Shown here in pieces: positions 37,585 to 46,242 of a stretch of DNA of 64,000 nt. The stretch comes from Pseudomonas sp. StFLB209 (GTDB taxonomy: Bacteria > Pseudomonadota > Gammaproteobacteria > Pseudomonadales > Pseudomonadaceae), in assembly GCF_000829415.1 (NCBI RefSeq), contig NZ_AP014637.1:1-64000 (forward strand), in the 5' to 3' direction. The notes under the pieces were generated by a model that worked only from the letters and a program-made list of their open reading frames with translations, searched no databases and had not been told where the DNA came from. Position 1 is the stretch's first letter, and every line of letters begins with the position of its first letter. The position numbers were made by a program, and so were the translations under genes.

Positions 37585-37687
37585 ATTCGGCGGGTTTTTG
37601 TAACAGGCATTTGCACAGGCGGCTTTGACCTGAGCGGCGATAAGCCCTACGGTGGTTACCTGCACACGCTGAAAAACGGAGACTCGC

Positions 37688-38380
37688 ATGCTGTTTCGTC
37701 AACTGTTCGACAGCCAGACATCCACTTACAGCTACCTGCTCGCCGATCAGGGTCAGGCGCTGCTGATCGACCCGGTCAAAGAGCATCTGGACGATTACCT
37801 GCGGTTGATTTCCGACCTTGATCTGCGCCTGATCATGGCTATCGACACCCACACGCACGCCGACCACATCACCGGCCTGGGTGATCTGCGCGATGCCACC
37901 GGCTGCAACACCGGCCTGGGTCAGGAAAGCCACGTGCCTTGCGCCAGCTTCAACTTCCATGACGGCCAGAGCCTGGCCTTTGGCAGTCGCGAATTGAAGG
38001 TCTGGCATACGCCGGGGCACACCAGCGATTCGTACTGCTTTCTGCTCGCCGCCCGCGGCCGTCAACCGGCCTGGTTGTTCAGCGGCGACACGTTGTTGAT
38101 TCGCGGCAGTGGCCGCACCGACTTTCAAAATGGCAGCGCCCGCCAGCAGTGGGCCAGCCTGCAACGCCTGCTGGATCTGGGCGACGACACGCTGGTGTTC
38201 CCGGCGCACGACTACAAGGGCTGGACCTGTTCGACCATTGGCGAAGAGCGCCGTCACAATCCGCGCCTGCAAGTGGCCAATGCCGAAGAGTACGCCGCGC
38301 TGATGGACGGCCTGCACCTGCCGCCACCCCGCTTGCTGGACGTGGCCCTGGCGGCCAATCGGGCTTGCGGGCAAAACTGA
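37688..38380 (+). CDS. ETHE1-like persulfide dioxygenase (MBL fold)
   Basis: 230-residue metallo-beta-lactamase-fold protein. The metal motif THTHADHITG, then PGHTSDS, FSGDTLLIRGSGRTDFQ and FPAHDYKG fit the ETHE1 persulfide dioxygenase group rather than glyoxalase II: a mononuclear iron enzyme oxidising glutathione persulfide to sulfite. GGAG lies eight bases before the ATG. It precedes the ABC/hydratase genes by 21 bases, so it may share their transcript, though a functional link is not obvious. Confidence 0.88.
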   Translation: MLFRQLFDSQTSTYSYLLADQGQALLIDPVKEHLDDYLRLISDLDLRLIMAIDTHTHADHITGLGDLRDATGCNTGLGQESHVPCASFNFHDGQSLAFGSRELKVWHTPGHTSDSYCFLLAARGRQPAWLFSGDTLLIRGSGRTDFQNGSARQQWASLQRLLDLGDDTLVFPAHDYKGWTCSTIGEERRHNPRLQVANAEEYAALMDGLHLPPPRLLDVALAANRACGQN

Positions 38381-38401
38381 CCGCTCATAGAGAACCGCGC
38401 C

Positions 38402-39070
38402 ATGCTGCAGGTTGACGACCTCATCAAGCACTACCCCACCGCCCAGGGGCCGCTGCAAGTGCTTGATGGCGTCAGCCTGCAACTGGCGCCTGGCGAAAGC
38501 CTGGCGTTGATGGGTGAGTCGGGCAGCGGCAAGAGCACCCTGCTGCACCTGATTGCCGGCCTGGACCGACCAGACAGCGGCTGTATTGCTGTCAACGGCC
38601 AGCGTCTGGACGGCTTGAATGAATCCGCTCTGGCGCGCTGGCGGCGCAGCGGTATCGGCCTGGTGTTCCAGCAGTTCAACCTGATCGGCAGCCTCAAGGT
38701 GGCAGACAACCTGGCCTTTCAGGCGCGTCTGGCCGGGCGCCACGACCGCGCCTGGCAAGCGCAACTGGCACAGCGTCTGGGTCTGAATGGCTTGCTGGAT
38801 CGCTATCCCGAGCAACTGTCTGGCGGCCAGCAACAACGGCTGGCCATCGGTCGCGCACTGGCCGCACGGCCGGCCTTGCTGCTCGCCGACGAGCCGACCG
38901 GCAATCTCGACGAAGCCAGCAGTGACGACGTCATGCAACTGCTCATGGAGCTGTTGGCCGACAGCCCCACCAGCCTGCTGATGGTCACCCACAGTCCGCG
39001 CATCGCCGCCCGCCTGGCTCGCCGGGTGGTATTGCATAAAGGGCGGCTCGACGACGCCGCAGTCCACTGA
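38402..39070 (+). CDS. ABC transporter ATP-binding protein (LolD/MacB-like)
   Basis: 222-residue ATPase with Walker A GESGSGKSTLLH, Q-loop in VFQQFNLIGSLKV, signature LSGGQQQRLAIGRAL, Walker B LLLADEPTGNLDE and switch histidine in VTHSPR. The GNLDE form is typical of the MacB/LolD/FtsE class that works with FtsX-like permeases. The cognate permease gene begins one base after its stop. With the next two genes it makes an AttEFGH-like set. Confidence 0.92.
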   Translation: MLQVDDLIKHYPTAQGPLQVLDGVSLQLAPGESLALMGESGSGKSTLLHLIAGLDRPDSGCIAVNGQRLDGLNESALARWRRSGIGLVFQQFNLIGSLKVADNLAFQARLAGRHDRAWQAQLAQRLGLNGLLDRYPEQLSGGQQQRLAIGRALAARPALLLADEPTGNLDEASSDDVMQLLMELLADSPTSLLMVTHSPRIAARLARRVVLHKGRLDDAAVH

Positions 39071-39071
39071 G

Positions 39072-41540
39072 ATGAGCGCACTCGGCTGGACGCTGTGCGC
39101 CCTGCTGAGTCACTGGCGGCGTCATCCGGTGCAGTTGGCCGGCGTGCTGGTCGGCTTGTGGCTGGCAACCGGGTTGCTGACCGGCGTGCAGGCGCTCAAC
39201 AGCCAGGCTCGCGACAGTTATCAGCGCGCCAGTCAGTTGCTCGGCGGCCAGGCCCAGAGCTGGCTGGTCAGCCCCGACGGTGGGCCATTTTCCGAGCGGT
39301 TGTTTGTCGAGCTGCGCCGGGCCGGCTGGCCGGTGTCGCCGCAACTGCAAGGCCGGGTCAGCCTCAACGGTGAGCGCCTGCAACTGCTCGGCATCGAACC
39401 GTTGACCCTGCCACGTGGCACTGCGTTGGCGGGCCAGACGCTGGGCAACGACCAGTTGCTGAATTTCCTGCGCCCGCCCGGCGTCACCTGGATCGCCAGC
39501 GATACGTTGCGGGCGCTGGGTTTGCAGGAAGGCCAGCAACCAGCACTGGACAACGGCCAGCGCCTGCCGCCATTGCAAAGCGTCGCAACGATGCCACCGA
39601 TGCTGCTGTTGACCGATATCGGCCAGGCGCAAACCCTGCTGGCAATGCCCGGGCAAGTCAGCCGCCTGCTGCTGGCCAGTGACTTCGCCGCCACCCAGCC
39701 AGAACTGCTCCCGCGGTTTGCCGACCGGTTACGCCTGCAGCACGGTGATGCCAATGACGACCTGGCGCGCTTGACCGACAGTTTCCACCTCAATCTCGAT
39801 GCCTTGGGGGCTTTGGCTTTCGTGGTCGGCCTGTTCATTGTCCATGCGGCTATCGGCCTGGCGCTGGAACAACGTCGCGGCCTGCTGCGCAACCTGCGCG
39901 CCAGCGGGGTCAGCGTGCGCATGCTGGTGGCCGCGCTGGCCCTGGAGCTGGTCGGCATGGCTGGGCTGGCCGGCATCGCCGGGGTGTCCAGCGGCTTTGT
40001 GCTGGCCAGCCTGTTGCTGCCTGACCTGGCCGCCAGCCTGCGCGGCCTGTATGGCGCACAGGTGGCCGGGCAGCTGAATCTGGGCGCGGGCTGGTGGCTG
40101 GGCAGCCTCGGCGTGGCGCTGCTCGGTGCCCTGCTCGCCGGCACCAGCAGCCTGCTACGCGCCGCCCGCCTGCCAGTGCTGGCGCTGGCCCGTGCTCAGG
40201 CCTGGCGTGAAGCGCATCAACGCTGGCTGCGCCATCAGCGCCAGATTGCCCTGGCGGGTCTGGCGGTTGCGCTGGGCGCCGGGTTCGGTGACAGCCTGAT
40301 CAGCGGTTTTGTGCTGGTCTCGGCACTGTTGCTCAGCGCGGCGCTGGGCCTGCCGGTGATTCTCGACGGGTTGCTGGCGGTGGCTCTGCGCCGTAGCCAT
40401 TCGGTGCTGGGTCAATGGTTCATTGCCGATTGCCGGCAGCAGTTGCCGGCCCTCAGTCTGGCGTTGATGGCGTTGTTACTGGCGATGGCCACAAGCATCG
40501 GTGCCGGCGGCATGACCGCAGGCTTTCGCCAGACCTTCAACACCTGGCTGGAGCAGCGCTTGAGCGCCGAGTTGTACGTCACCGTCGCCACCCCGCAACA
40601 GGCCCGTACCCTGCCCGACTGGCTGGCGCAACAACCGGGGGTCAAAGCGGTACTGCCGGACTGGCAAGTCAGTGTGCGCCTGCAAGGCTGGCCAGCCGAA
40701 CTGCATGGGGTGATCGACCATGCGCATTACCGCGAACACTGGCCGCTACTGGCCGGCAGCGCCGAGGATGCCTGGCAGCAACTGGCGCAACAGGACAGCG
40801 TGATGCTCAGCGAACAGTTGGCCCGGCGTCTGGGCCTGGACGTTGGTGACACGCTGGAGATCCCGGTACCGCAAGGCCGCTGGCACCCACGCATCATTGG
40901 CCTGTATGCCGACTATGGTAATTCACGTGGCCATTTGCTGGTCGATTCGCGGCACCTGTTACAGCACTGGCCCGACCTGCTGCCTGGCCGTTTCAGCCTG
41001 CGTACCGAGCCGCAGGCCGCTGGCGTGTTGAGCGCCGCGTTGCAACAACGCTTCGGCCTCGACGATAGCCGGATCGTCGATCAGCAGCAGCTTAAAGACT
41101 GGTCCGGTAAAGTCTTCGAACGCACCTTCGCCGCCACTGCGGCGCTCAATAGCCTGATCCTCGGCGTGGCGGGCATTGCGCTGTTCATCAGCCTGCTGAC
41201 GCAAAGCCAGGATCGTCTCGGGCAACTGGCGCCACTCTGGGCATTAGGGGTCGACCGTCGTCGTCTGGTAGTGCTCAATCTTGCCCAGACCTGGCTGCTG
41301 GCCAGCCTGACTTTGCTGGCCGCTGTGCCGCTGGGCGTGCTGCTGAACGGGTGCCTGAACGCGGTGATTCAGGTCCAGGCGTTTGGCTGGCGGCTGCCCA
41401 CTCAGCTGTTCCCGCTGCAATGGCTGAACCTCACGGCGCTGGCCCTGCTCGCCACCTTGCTGGCCTCGGCCGGGCCGCTCTGGCGGCTGTACCGCAGCCA
41501 GCCCACCGACCTGCTCAGGAGTTTTGATCGTGACCAGTAG
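39072..41540 (+). CDS. FtsX-like ABC permease, AttFG-like fusion
   Basis: 822-residue membrane protein with two FtsX-like halves. The first has an N-terminal helix, a periplasmic part and helices near residues 245-410; the second has helices near 455-480, a large periplasmic domain (about 490-690) and three terminal helices. The two halves look like AttF and AttG joined. Such ABC systems act on lipids or envelope proteins rather than importing solutes. Tightly coupled to the ATPase upstream and to the hydratase-like lipoprotein downstream (11-base overlap). Confidence 0.88.
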   Translation: MSALGWTLCALLSHWRRHPVQLAGVLVGLWLATGLLTGVQALNSQARDSYQRASQLLGGQAQSWLVSPDGGPFSERLFVELRRAGWPVSPQLQGRVSLNGERLQLLGIEPLTLPRGTALAGQTLGNDQLLNFLRPPGVTWIASDTLRALGLQEGQQPALDNGQRLPPLQSVATMPPMLLLTDIGQAQTLLAMPGQVSRLLLASDFAATQPELLPRFADRLRLQHGDANDDLARLTDSFHLNLDALGALAFVVGLFIVHAAIGLALEQRRGLLRNLRASGVSVRMLVAALALELVGMAGLAGIAGVSSGFVLASLLLPDLAASLRGLYGAQVAGQLNLGAGWWLGSLGVALLGALLAGTSSLLRAARLPVLALARAQAWREAHQRWLRHQRQIALAGLAVALGAGFGDSLISGFVLVSALLLSAALGLPVILDGLLAVALRRSHSVLGQWFIADCRQQLPALSLALMALLLAMATSIGAGGMTAGFRQTFNTWLEQRLSAELYVTVATPQQARTLPDWLAQQPGVKAVLPDWQVSVRLQGWPAELHGVIDHAHYREHWPLLAGSAEDAWQQLAQQDSVMLSEQLARRLGLDVGDTLEIPVPQGRWHPRIIGLYADYGNSRGHLLVDSRHLLQHWPDLLPGRFSLRTEPQAAGVLSAALQQRFGLDDSRIVDQQQLKDWSGKVFERTFAATAALNSLILGVAGIALFISLLTQSQDRLGQLAPLWALGVDRRRLVVLNLAQTWLLASLTLLAAVPLGVLLNGCLNAVIQVQAFGWRLPTQLFPLQWLNLTALALLATLLASAGPLWRLYRSQPTDLLRSFDRDQ

Positions 41541-42600
41541 CTGGCGCTTTGGCGTGCTGAGCCTGTTGCTGCTGGCCGGCTGTGACGACAAGCCGCCGGC
41601 AGAACAGGGCTTTGCCGGAATGGGTGGGCAGGCTGATGGCTACACTCAGGTCACTGCGGGCCGGCCGTTCAGCTTTCCTGCCGATCACGCCCCGCACCCG
41701 GGCTTTCGCATTGAATGGTGGTATGTCACGGCCAACCTGCAAGACCCGCAAGGCCGGCCCTTCGGCGTGCAATGGACGCTGTTTCGCAATGCCCTGCAGC
41801 CCGGCAGCAGCGGCGCCGGCTGGCAAGACACCACGCTCTGGATGGGGCACGCGGCAGCCACCTCCGCCACCTCGCATCACGCTGCCCAGCGCCTGGGACG
41901 CGGCGGTGTCGGTCAGGCCGGCGTCAACCTGACACCGTTCGCGGCCTGGATTGACGACTGGTCAATGACCAGCAGCGCCAGCGAACCGATGCGCGATCTG
42001 CACCTGCAAGCCAGCGCTGCCGCTTTCAGCTACACGCTGCACCTGACCAGCGAACGCCCCATGGTGCTGCAGGGCGAGCACGGCTACAGCCGCAAGTCCG
42101 AACAGGGCCAGGCATCGTATTACTACAGCCAGCCGTTCTACACGGTTAAGGGTCAATTGCAGATTGACGGCCAGACTCATCAGGTCAGCGGCCAGGCCTG
42201 GCTGGACCGGGAATGGAGCAGCCAGCCGCTGACCGCCGAGCAGAACGGCTGGGACTGGTTTTCTCTGCATCTACAAGATGGCACACGGCTGATGCTCTAC
42301 CGCATCCGTCGCACCACCCGGCCGGCCTACCTGATCGGCAGCTGGATTGCGCCGGATGGCCAGATCCAGCCACTCACTGGCGATGACATTCGTCTTGCGC
42401 CGCTGAACGAAACCCGCGTGGCAGGCCGGAGCCTGCCGACCCGCTGGTCGATAGAAATCCCCGGCAAGAACCTGTCGATCATCACCGAGGCCCTCAACGC
42501 CAAGGCGTGGATGGACCTGGACGTGCCTTACTGGGAGGGGCCGGTGCGTGCCAGCGGCAGCCAGAGCGGGGTCGGGTATCTGGAAATGACCGGGTATTGA
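41530..42600 (+). CDS. AttH-like lipocalin/carotenoid 1,2-hydratase family lipoprotein
   Basis: 356 aa. I start at GTG 41530, eight bases after an AGGAG box; the TTG two codons earlier is too close to it. A short lipoprotein signal (FGVLSLLLLAGC) places it in the envelope. The body shows the AttH/CrtC-like double lipocalin features: FRIEWWYVTANLQ and GQAWLDREWSSQPL. The family name comes from carotenoid hydratase CrtC, but linkage to an FtsX-type exporter points to an AttEFGH-type lipid-handling complex. Its substrate is unknown. Confidence 0.88.
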   Translation: MTSSWRFGVLSLLLLAGCDDKPPAEQGFAGMGGQADGYTQVTAGRPFSFPADHAPHPGFRIEWWYVTANLQDPQGRPFGVQWTLFRNALQPGSSGAGWQDTTLWMGHAAATSATSHHAAQRLGRGGVGQAGVNLTPFAAWIDDWSMTSSASEPMRDLHLQASAAAFSYTLHLTSERPMVLQGEHGYSRKSEQGQASYYYSQPFYTVKGQLQIDGQTHQVSGQAWLDREWSSQPLTAEQNGWDWFSLHLQDGTRLMLYRIRRTTRPAYLIGSWIAPDGQIQPLTGDDIRLAPLNETRVAGRSLPTRWSIEIPGKNLSIITEALNAKAWMDLDVPYWEGPVRASGSQSGVGYLEMTGY

Positions 42601-42740
42601 ACGGTGGTTTGCGGTCAGGCGCAATATTGTTCAGTTAGGCACCATAGGTCTCGCTGGGAACACTTTCCAAGGAGCAGCGTGATCAAAAAAGCCAGAAGCC
42701 CCCGGCAGTCGACCTGGCTAGCCAACCTGGCGCAGCCGCC

Positions 42741-44873
42741 TCAGAACCCGGTCTCGCGCCAGATCACTACCAATACCGAACGCAGGAAGCTTTGCGCCAG
42801 CGATTGCCAGTCACCGGCAATCACCACCTTGCCGCGCCAGCTTTGCAGTTGCGCCAGCTCTGGCGGTTGCTCGCTGCTCAGCGTCACCCGGTACACCGCC
42901 CGCTCCGGGATCAGTTTGCCGTGTTTGTCGCGGGTCATCACCGAGCCGCCGGCGGCGCTGGACAGCTCACCATTGAGCAATTGCCGGGTGGCGTCCTGCT
43001 CAATGGCCTCCACCCGCAACGACAGGCTCAGGTCAGCGCGGCCGTCGGCGTAGAAGCGCGCACGGTCACCAACCTTGATCCGCCTTACATCGTCCTCATC
43101 CAGATAAGTTTCCACCCGCCAGATACCAGGCTGCACCAGGGTCGCCAGACGCTCGTGGGCACTGACCCAGACGCCGGGTTTCAGGCCCGGTTCGAGGTTG
43201 TACAGCACGCCATCGAACGGCGCACGCGGCGCATAGCGCGCCAGTTCGGCCTGGACACTGGCCAGTTCGGCGCGCGCCGTGCTTTCCTGTTGCGCGAGCA
43301 ATTGCATGTTCTGCCGCAAGGCGGGGTCGATGCCGGTATTGGCCGCCTGCTGGCGGATCGTCTCAAGCTGCGTGCGGGCCAGGCTCCAGCGCCGCTGCAG
43401 GTCCGGCGAGGCCAGTTCGAGCATGACCTCACCGGCCCTCACGGGCTCACCGTTGGCCTTGCTCAGGCTGACCAGCTGTGCGCCGGCCGGCGCATGCACC
43501 GGAAAACTCTCTGCCGGGCGCAACAGCCCCGAAGACCCAACCCGCGTGGGCAACGGCACCACCAGCAACAGCACCAGCGGCAGCACAATCAGTGCCAGCC
43601 GCCATAGCCCCCGGCGGCTTCCCTTGAGCGTCAACAACTGCGGCCACAGACGCACTTCCTTGATTAACGGCATCAACACGAACCAGCCTATTTCAACGAT
43701 GAACAACACAATGCCCACGGCCTTGATGAAGAAGTGGTAAACCAGCACCGCGATACCCAGAAACAGCACCAGCCGGTACAACCACGTGGCGTAGGCGAAC
43801 AGAATCAGCCCCAGGGTTTTACTCGGAGAAAAATACTCCGGCGGCTCAAGCCCCAGGCCAAACAGATTTTCGCGCAGGTGCCAGCGCGCCAGGGCAAACG
43901 AGCGGCCATGCAGGTTGGGCATGTCCAACCAGTCAGACAACAGGAAGTAACCGTCAAAGCGCATGAACGGGCTGGTATTGATGGCCAGCGTCGCAATCCA
44001 GGTGGTGGTCGCCAACATGAACGCGCACGACTTGGGCAGGCCATCGGGCAGCAGCGCCCAGGCCAGGGTCGCCCAGGCCGCGACCACCAGTTCGGTCGCC
44101 ACCCCCGCCGAAGCCACTGCCAGACGCTGCTTGTGGCGGGCCAGCTTCCACACCTCGTTGGTGTCGGTGTAGGCCATCGGGAACATCACCAGAAATGCCA
44201 CACCCATCGCCGGGATCCGGCAGCCATAGCGCTTGGCGGTGTAGGCGTGCCCCAGCTCGTGAAGGATCTTGATCAGCACGATGGTCACACCGTAACCGGC
44301 CAGCCCTTGCCAGGAAAAGGTATCGATCAGGGTGGAGGTGAAGCGGGTCCATTCGCGTTCGACCAGAATCAGCCCCAACACCAGCACCATCAGGGTCAGC
44401 CAGGCAAAGCCCTTGCTGAACAATGGCGCCACCCAACCCTGGGTGCGTTGCAACCAGGCATCCGGGCGCACCAGCGGCACCCGGAAGAACAGATAACCGT
44501 GCAACAGGTTGTGCCAGAAACCGCCCTTGCGCTGACGCACCTGCGCGGCCATGGCCGTGGCACTGCCGGGCAGGCGCTGCAACAACTGGTTGTCGTGCAG
44601 GAAGCGGGTGAACTCCAGCACATCCTCTGCGAGCACCTGCAGCGTGGTCTGGCGTGAGATGTCCGCTGCAATCGCTGCGGCCTCAGCCATCTCCCAACGC
44701 GAAATGATTTCGAAGCTCAGCCAGTCGATGCGGAAAAACTGGTTGCGGATCGGGTCGTGCAAGGTCCAGCTCGGTTGCCCATCGCTCAGGGCGGGACCTG
44801 GAAACAACGCCAGTTCCTCGCGCAGCGGCGCCATGACCGGCGCCGCCGCAGGCCCGGCGGCCGCAGCGGCCAT
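42741..44873 (-). CDS. PqqD-like / M50 site-2 protease / HlyD fusion membrane protein
   Basis: 710 aa. N-terminal residues about 20-110 resemble the small PqqD-type winged helix that binds peptide substrates in RiPP systems. The M50 core follows: HELGH at 205-209 between membrane helices, and the second-site motif RFDGYF (FDGY at 306-309) before DWLDMPN. More helices reach about residue 440, and the last 260 residues are a HlyD-type arm with a hairpin (QLETIRQQAAN...ELASVQAELARY) and APFDGVLYNLEPG. I start at ATG 44873, 10 bases after the preceding gene. Role inferred: substrate recognition and inner-membrane platform of the export system. Proteolysis versus a purely structural use cannot be decided. 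Confidence 0.82.
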   Translation of the reverse strand: MAAAAAGPAAAPVMAPLREELALFPGPALSDGQPSWTLHDPIRNQFFRIDWLSFEIISRWEMAEAAAIAADISRQTTLQVLAEDVLEFTRFLHDNQLLQRLPGSATAMAAQVRQRKGGFWHNLLHGYLFFRVPLVRPDAWLQRTQGWVAPLFSKGFAWLTLMVLVLGLILVEREWTRFTSTLIDTFSWQGLAGYGVTIVLIKILHELGHAYTAKRYGCRIPAMGVAFLVMFPMAYTDTNEVWKLARHKQRLAVASAGVATELVVAAWATLAWALLPDGLPKSCAFMLATTTWIATLAINTSPFMRFDGYFLLSDWLDMPNLHGRSFALARWHLRENLFGLGLEPPEYFSPSKTLGLILFAYATWLYRLVLFLGIAVLVYHFFIKAVGIVLFIVEIGWFVLMPLIKEVRLWPQLLTLKGSRRGLWRLALIVLPLVLLLVVPLPTRVGSSGLLRPAESFPVHAPAGAQLVSLSKANGEPVRAGEVMLELASPDLQRRWSLARTQLETIRQQAANTGIDPALRQNMQLLAQQESTARAELASVQAELARYAPRAPFDGVLYNLEPGLKPGVWVSAHERLATLVQPGIWRVETYLDEDDVRRIKVGDRARFYADGRADLSLSLRVEAIEQDATRQLLNGELSSAAGGSVMTRDKHGKLIPERAVYRVTLSSEQPPELAQLQSWRGKVVIAGDWQSLAQSFLRSVLVVIWRETGF

Positions 44874-44883
44874 GACCGCCACC

Positions 44884-46242
44884 TCAGACCCCCAGCATCT
44901 GGCGCACCGCGGCCAGCGGGCGACGCAACACCCAGTAAGCCAGCGGCACCTGCTCGGCACTCAGCCTGACCGTGCCTTTGAGGCCCACACGCTGATCAGT
45001 GGTGGCATCCAGGGTGGCCCGCACCCGATAGGCGTAGCTGCCGTCGGGTTGCTGCTCGGCGTCGTGGGCGATATAGCGCAACCGGGCGGCCACGGGTGTC
45101 AGCGGGCTGGCATTGAGGTACAGCCTGACCGGTGCTCCGGCCTCCAGCGGGATCGCATCGCCCACCGCCAGCCAGGCCTGGATTTCGACATCCTGCGGCA
45201 GTGCGATGCGCATGATCCGCTCACCGGTGGTCACCGGTTTGCCAATCCACTCACTGGGGTCATCGAACAGCGCAATACCGTCCTGTGGCGCCACCACCCG
45301 CGAGCGTTGCAACTGACCTTGCAGGTAGTCGGACTCGGCACGGCGCTCTTCGATCTTGCCGGCCAGAATGGCCAGCTGTGACTTGGCCTTGGGGTCGTAG
45401 ACCGCCATCTGCGCGGTTTGCCGGTATTCAGCCTCGGCAGTGACCAGCGCCTGACGGGCCACCTCCAGGCGGCTGGTCAGTGCCGCCTCGTCAAAGGTGA
45501 ACAACGGCTGGTCCTTGACCACCTGCTGATTGGGCTCAACCATGAATGCGCCCAGCACACCATCCATCGGCGCCCGCAAGGTGGCCGGGTTGGCCGGCAC
45601 CAGTTCGCCCGGCGCCAGTACCGTCAGATGAATCGGCAGGCACCCCAGGGCGATGATCAGGCCAGCCAGCAATGCCAGACGACGCGGGCGCCGCCAGCTA
45701 CGGCGCAGCCCCGCCAGCCGGCGACGCCACGACGGCGGCTCGCTGCGCAGGCGCGCCTCGAACGCGTGCTGCAACACATCACGCCATTCATCCAGCAACG
45801 CCACCTCAATGGGCTGCCAGGGCGTGTCGCGCATCAGCAGCAAGGCCCCAGTGGTGGCCTCCCCCGACATCGGCAGCCACAGCAGGTACACCGGCAGCCA
45901 GTCACCCCACTCACGGGCCAGTGCCTCAGGCACGTCAACGGAGGTGACCTGGCGAGGCCCCTGCCCTTGTGCATGCAGCGCCCGGCACAGTTGTTCCAGC
46001 CACTGCACATAAGGTGCGTTGGCTTCCTTCTGCACCACGCCCGACAGCGCCCTTATCCCTTCTTGCTCGAACCACAGCGCCGCCTGGCGATAGGGCACCA
46101 GCGCATGACCTTCGTTGACCGCCAGAAAGTCCAGCTCGACGCTGTCGCTGGCATGCCTGGCCCGACGGGCCAGGCTCAGCAGCAGGTCCAGCGCCGCGGC
46201 CGACACGCCTTGCGGTGGCTGCGGCGAAGACAAATCGGTCAT
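44884..46242 (-). CDS. HlyD-type adaptor with cytosolic GAF-like domain
   Basis: 452 aa. Residues 10-165 look like a GAF-like cytosolic domain (ALVPYRQAALWFEQEG; GALLLMRDTPWQ). A basic stretch (RRLAGLRRSWRRPRRLA) and a membrane helix (about 192-212) follow, then a membrane-fusion arm: lipoyl half NPATLRAPMDGVLGAF, alpha-hairpin (SRLEVARQALVTAEAEYRQ) and beta-barrel. Its ATG overlaps the stop of the giant-protein gene (ATGA), tying the two translationally. By family it would bridge the inner membrane to the TolC-like channel; the GAF-like part could sense a signal or bind the cargo. Confidence 0.83.
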   Translation of the reverse strand: MTDLSSPQPPQGVSAAALDLLLSLARRARHASDSVELDFLAVNEGHALVPYRQAALWFEQEGIRALSGVVQKEANAPYVQWLEQLCRALHAQGQGPRQVTSVDVPEALAREWGDWLPVYLLWLPMSGEATTGALLLMRDTPWQPIEVALLDEWRDVLQHAFEARLRSEPPSWRRRLAGLRRSWRRPRRLALLAGLIIALGCLPIHLTVLAPGELVPANPATLRAPMDGVLGAFMVEPNQQVVKDQPLFTFDEAALTSRLEVARQALVTAEAEYRQTAQMAVYDPKAKSQLAILAGKIEERRAESDYLQGQLQRSRVVAPQDGIALFDDPSEWIGKPVTTGERIMRIALPQDVEIQAWLAVGDAIPLEAGAPVRLYLNASPLTPVAARLRYIAHDAEQQPDGSYAYRVRATLDATTDQRVGLKGTVRLSAEQVPLAYWVLRRPLAAVRQMLGV

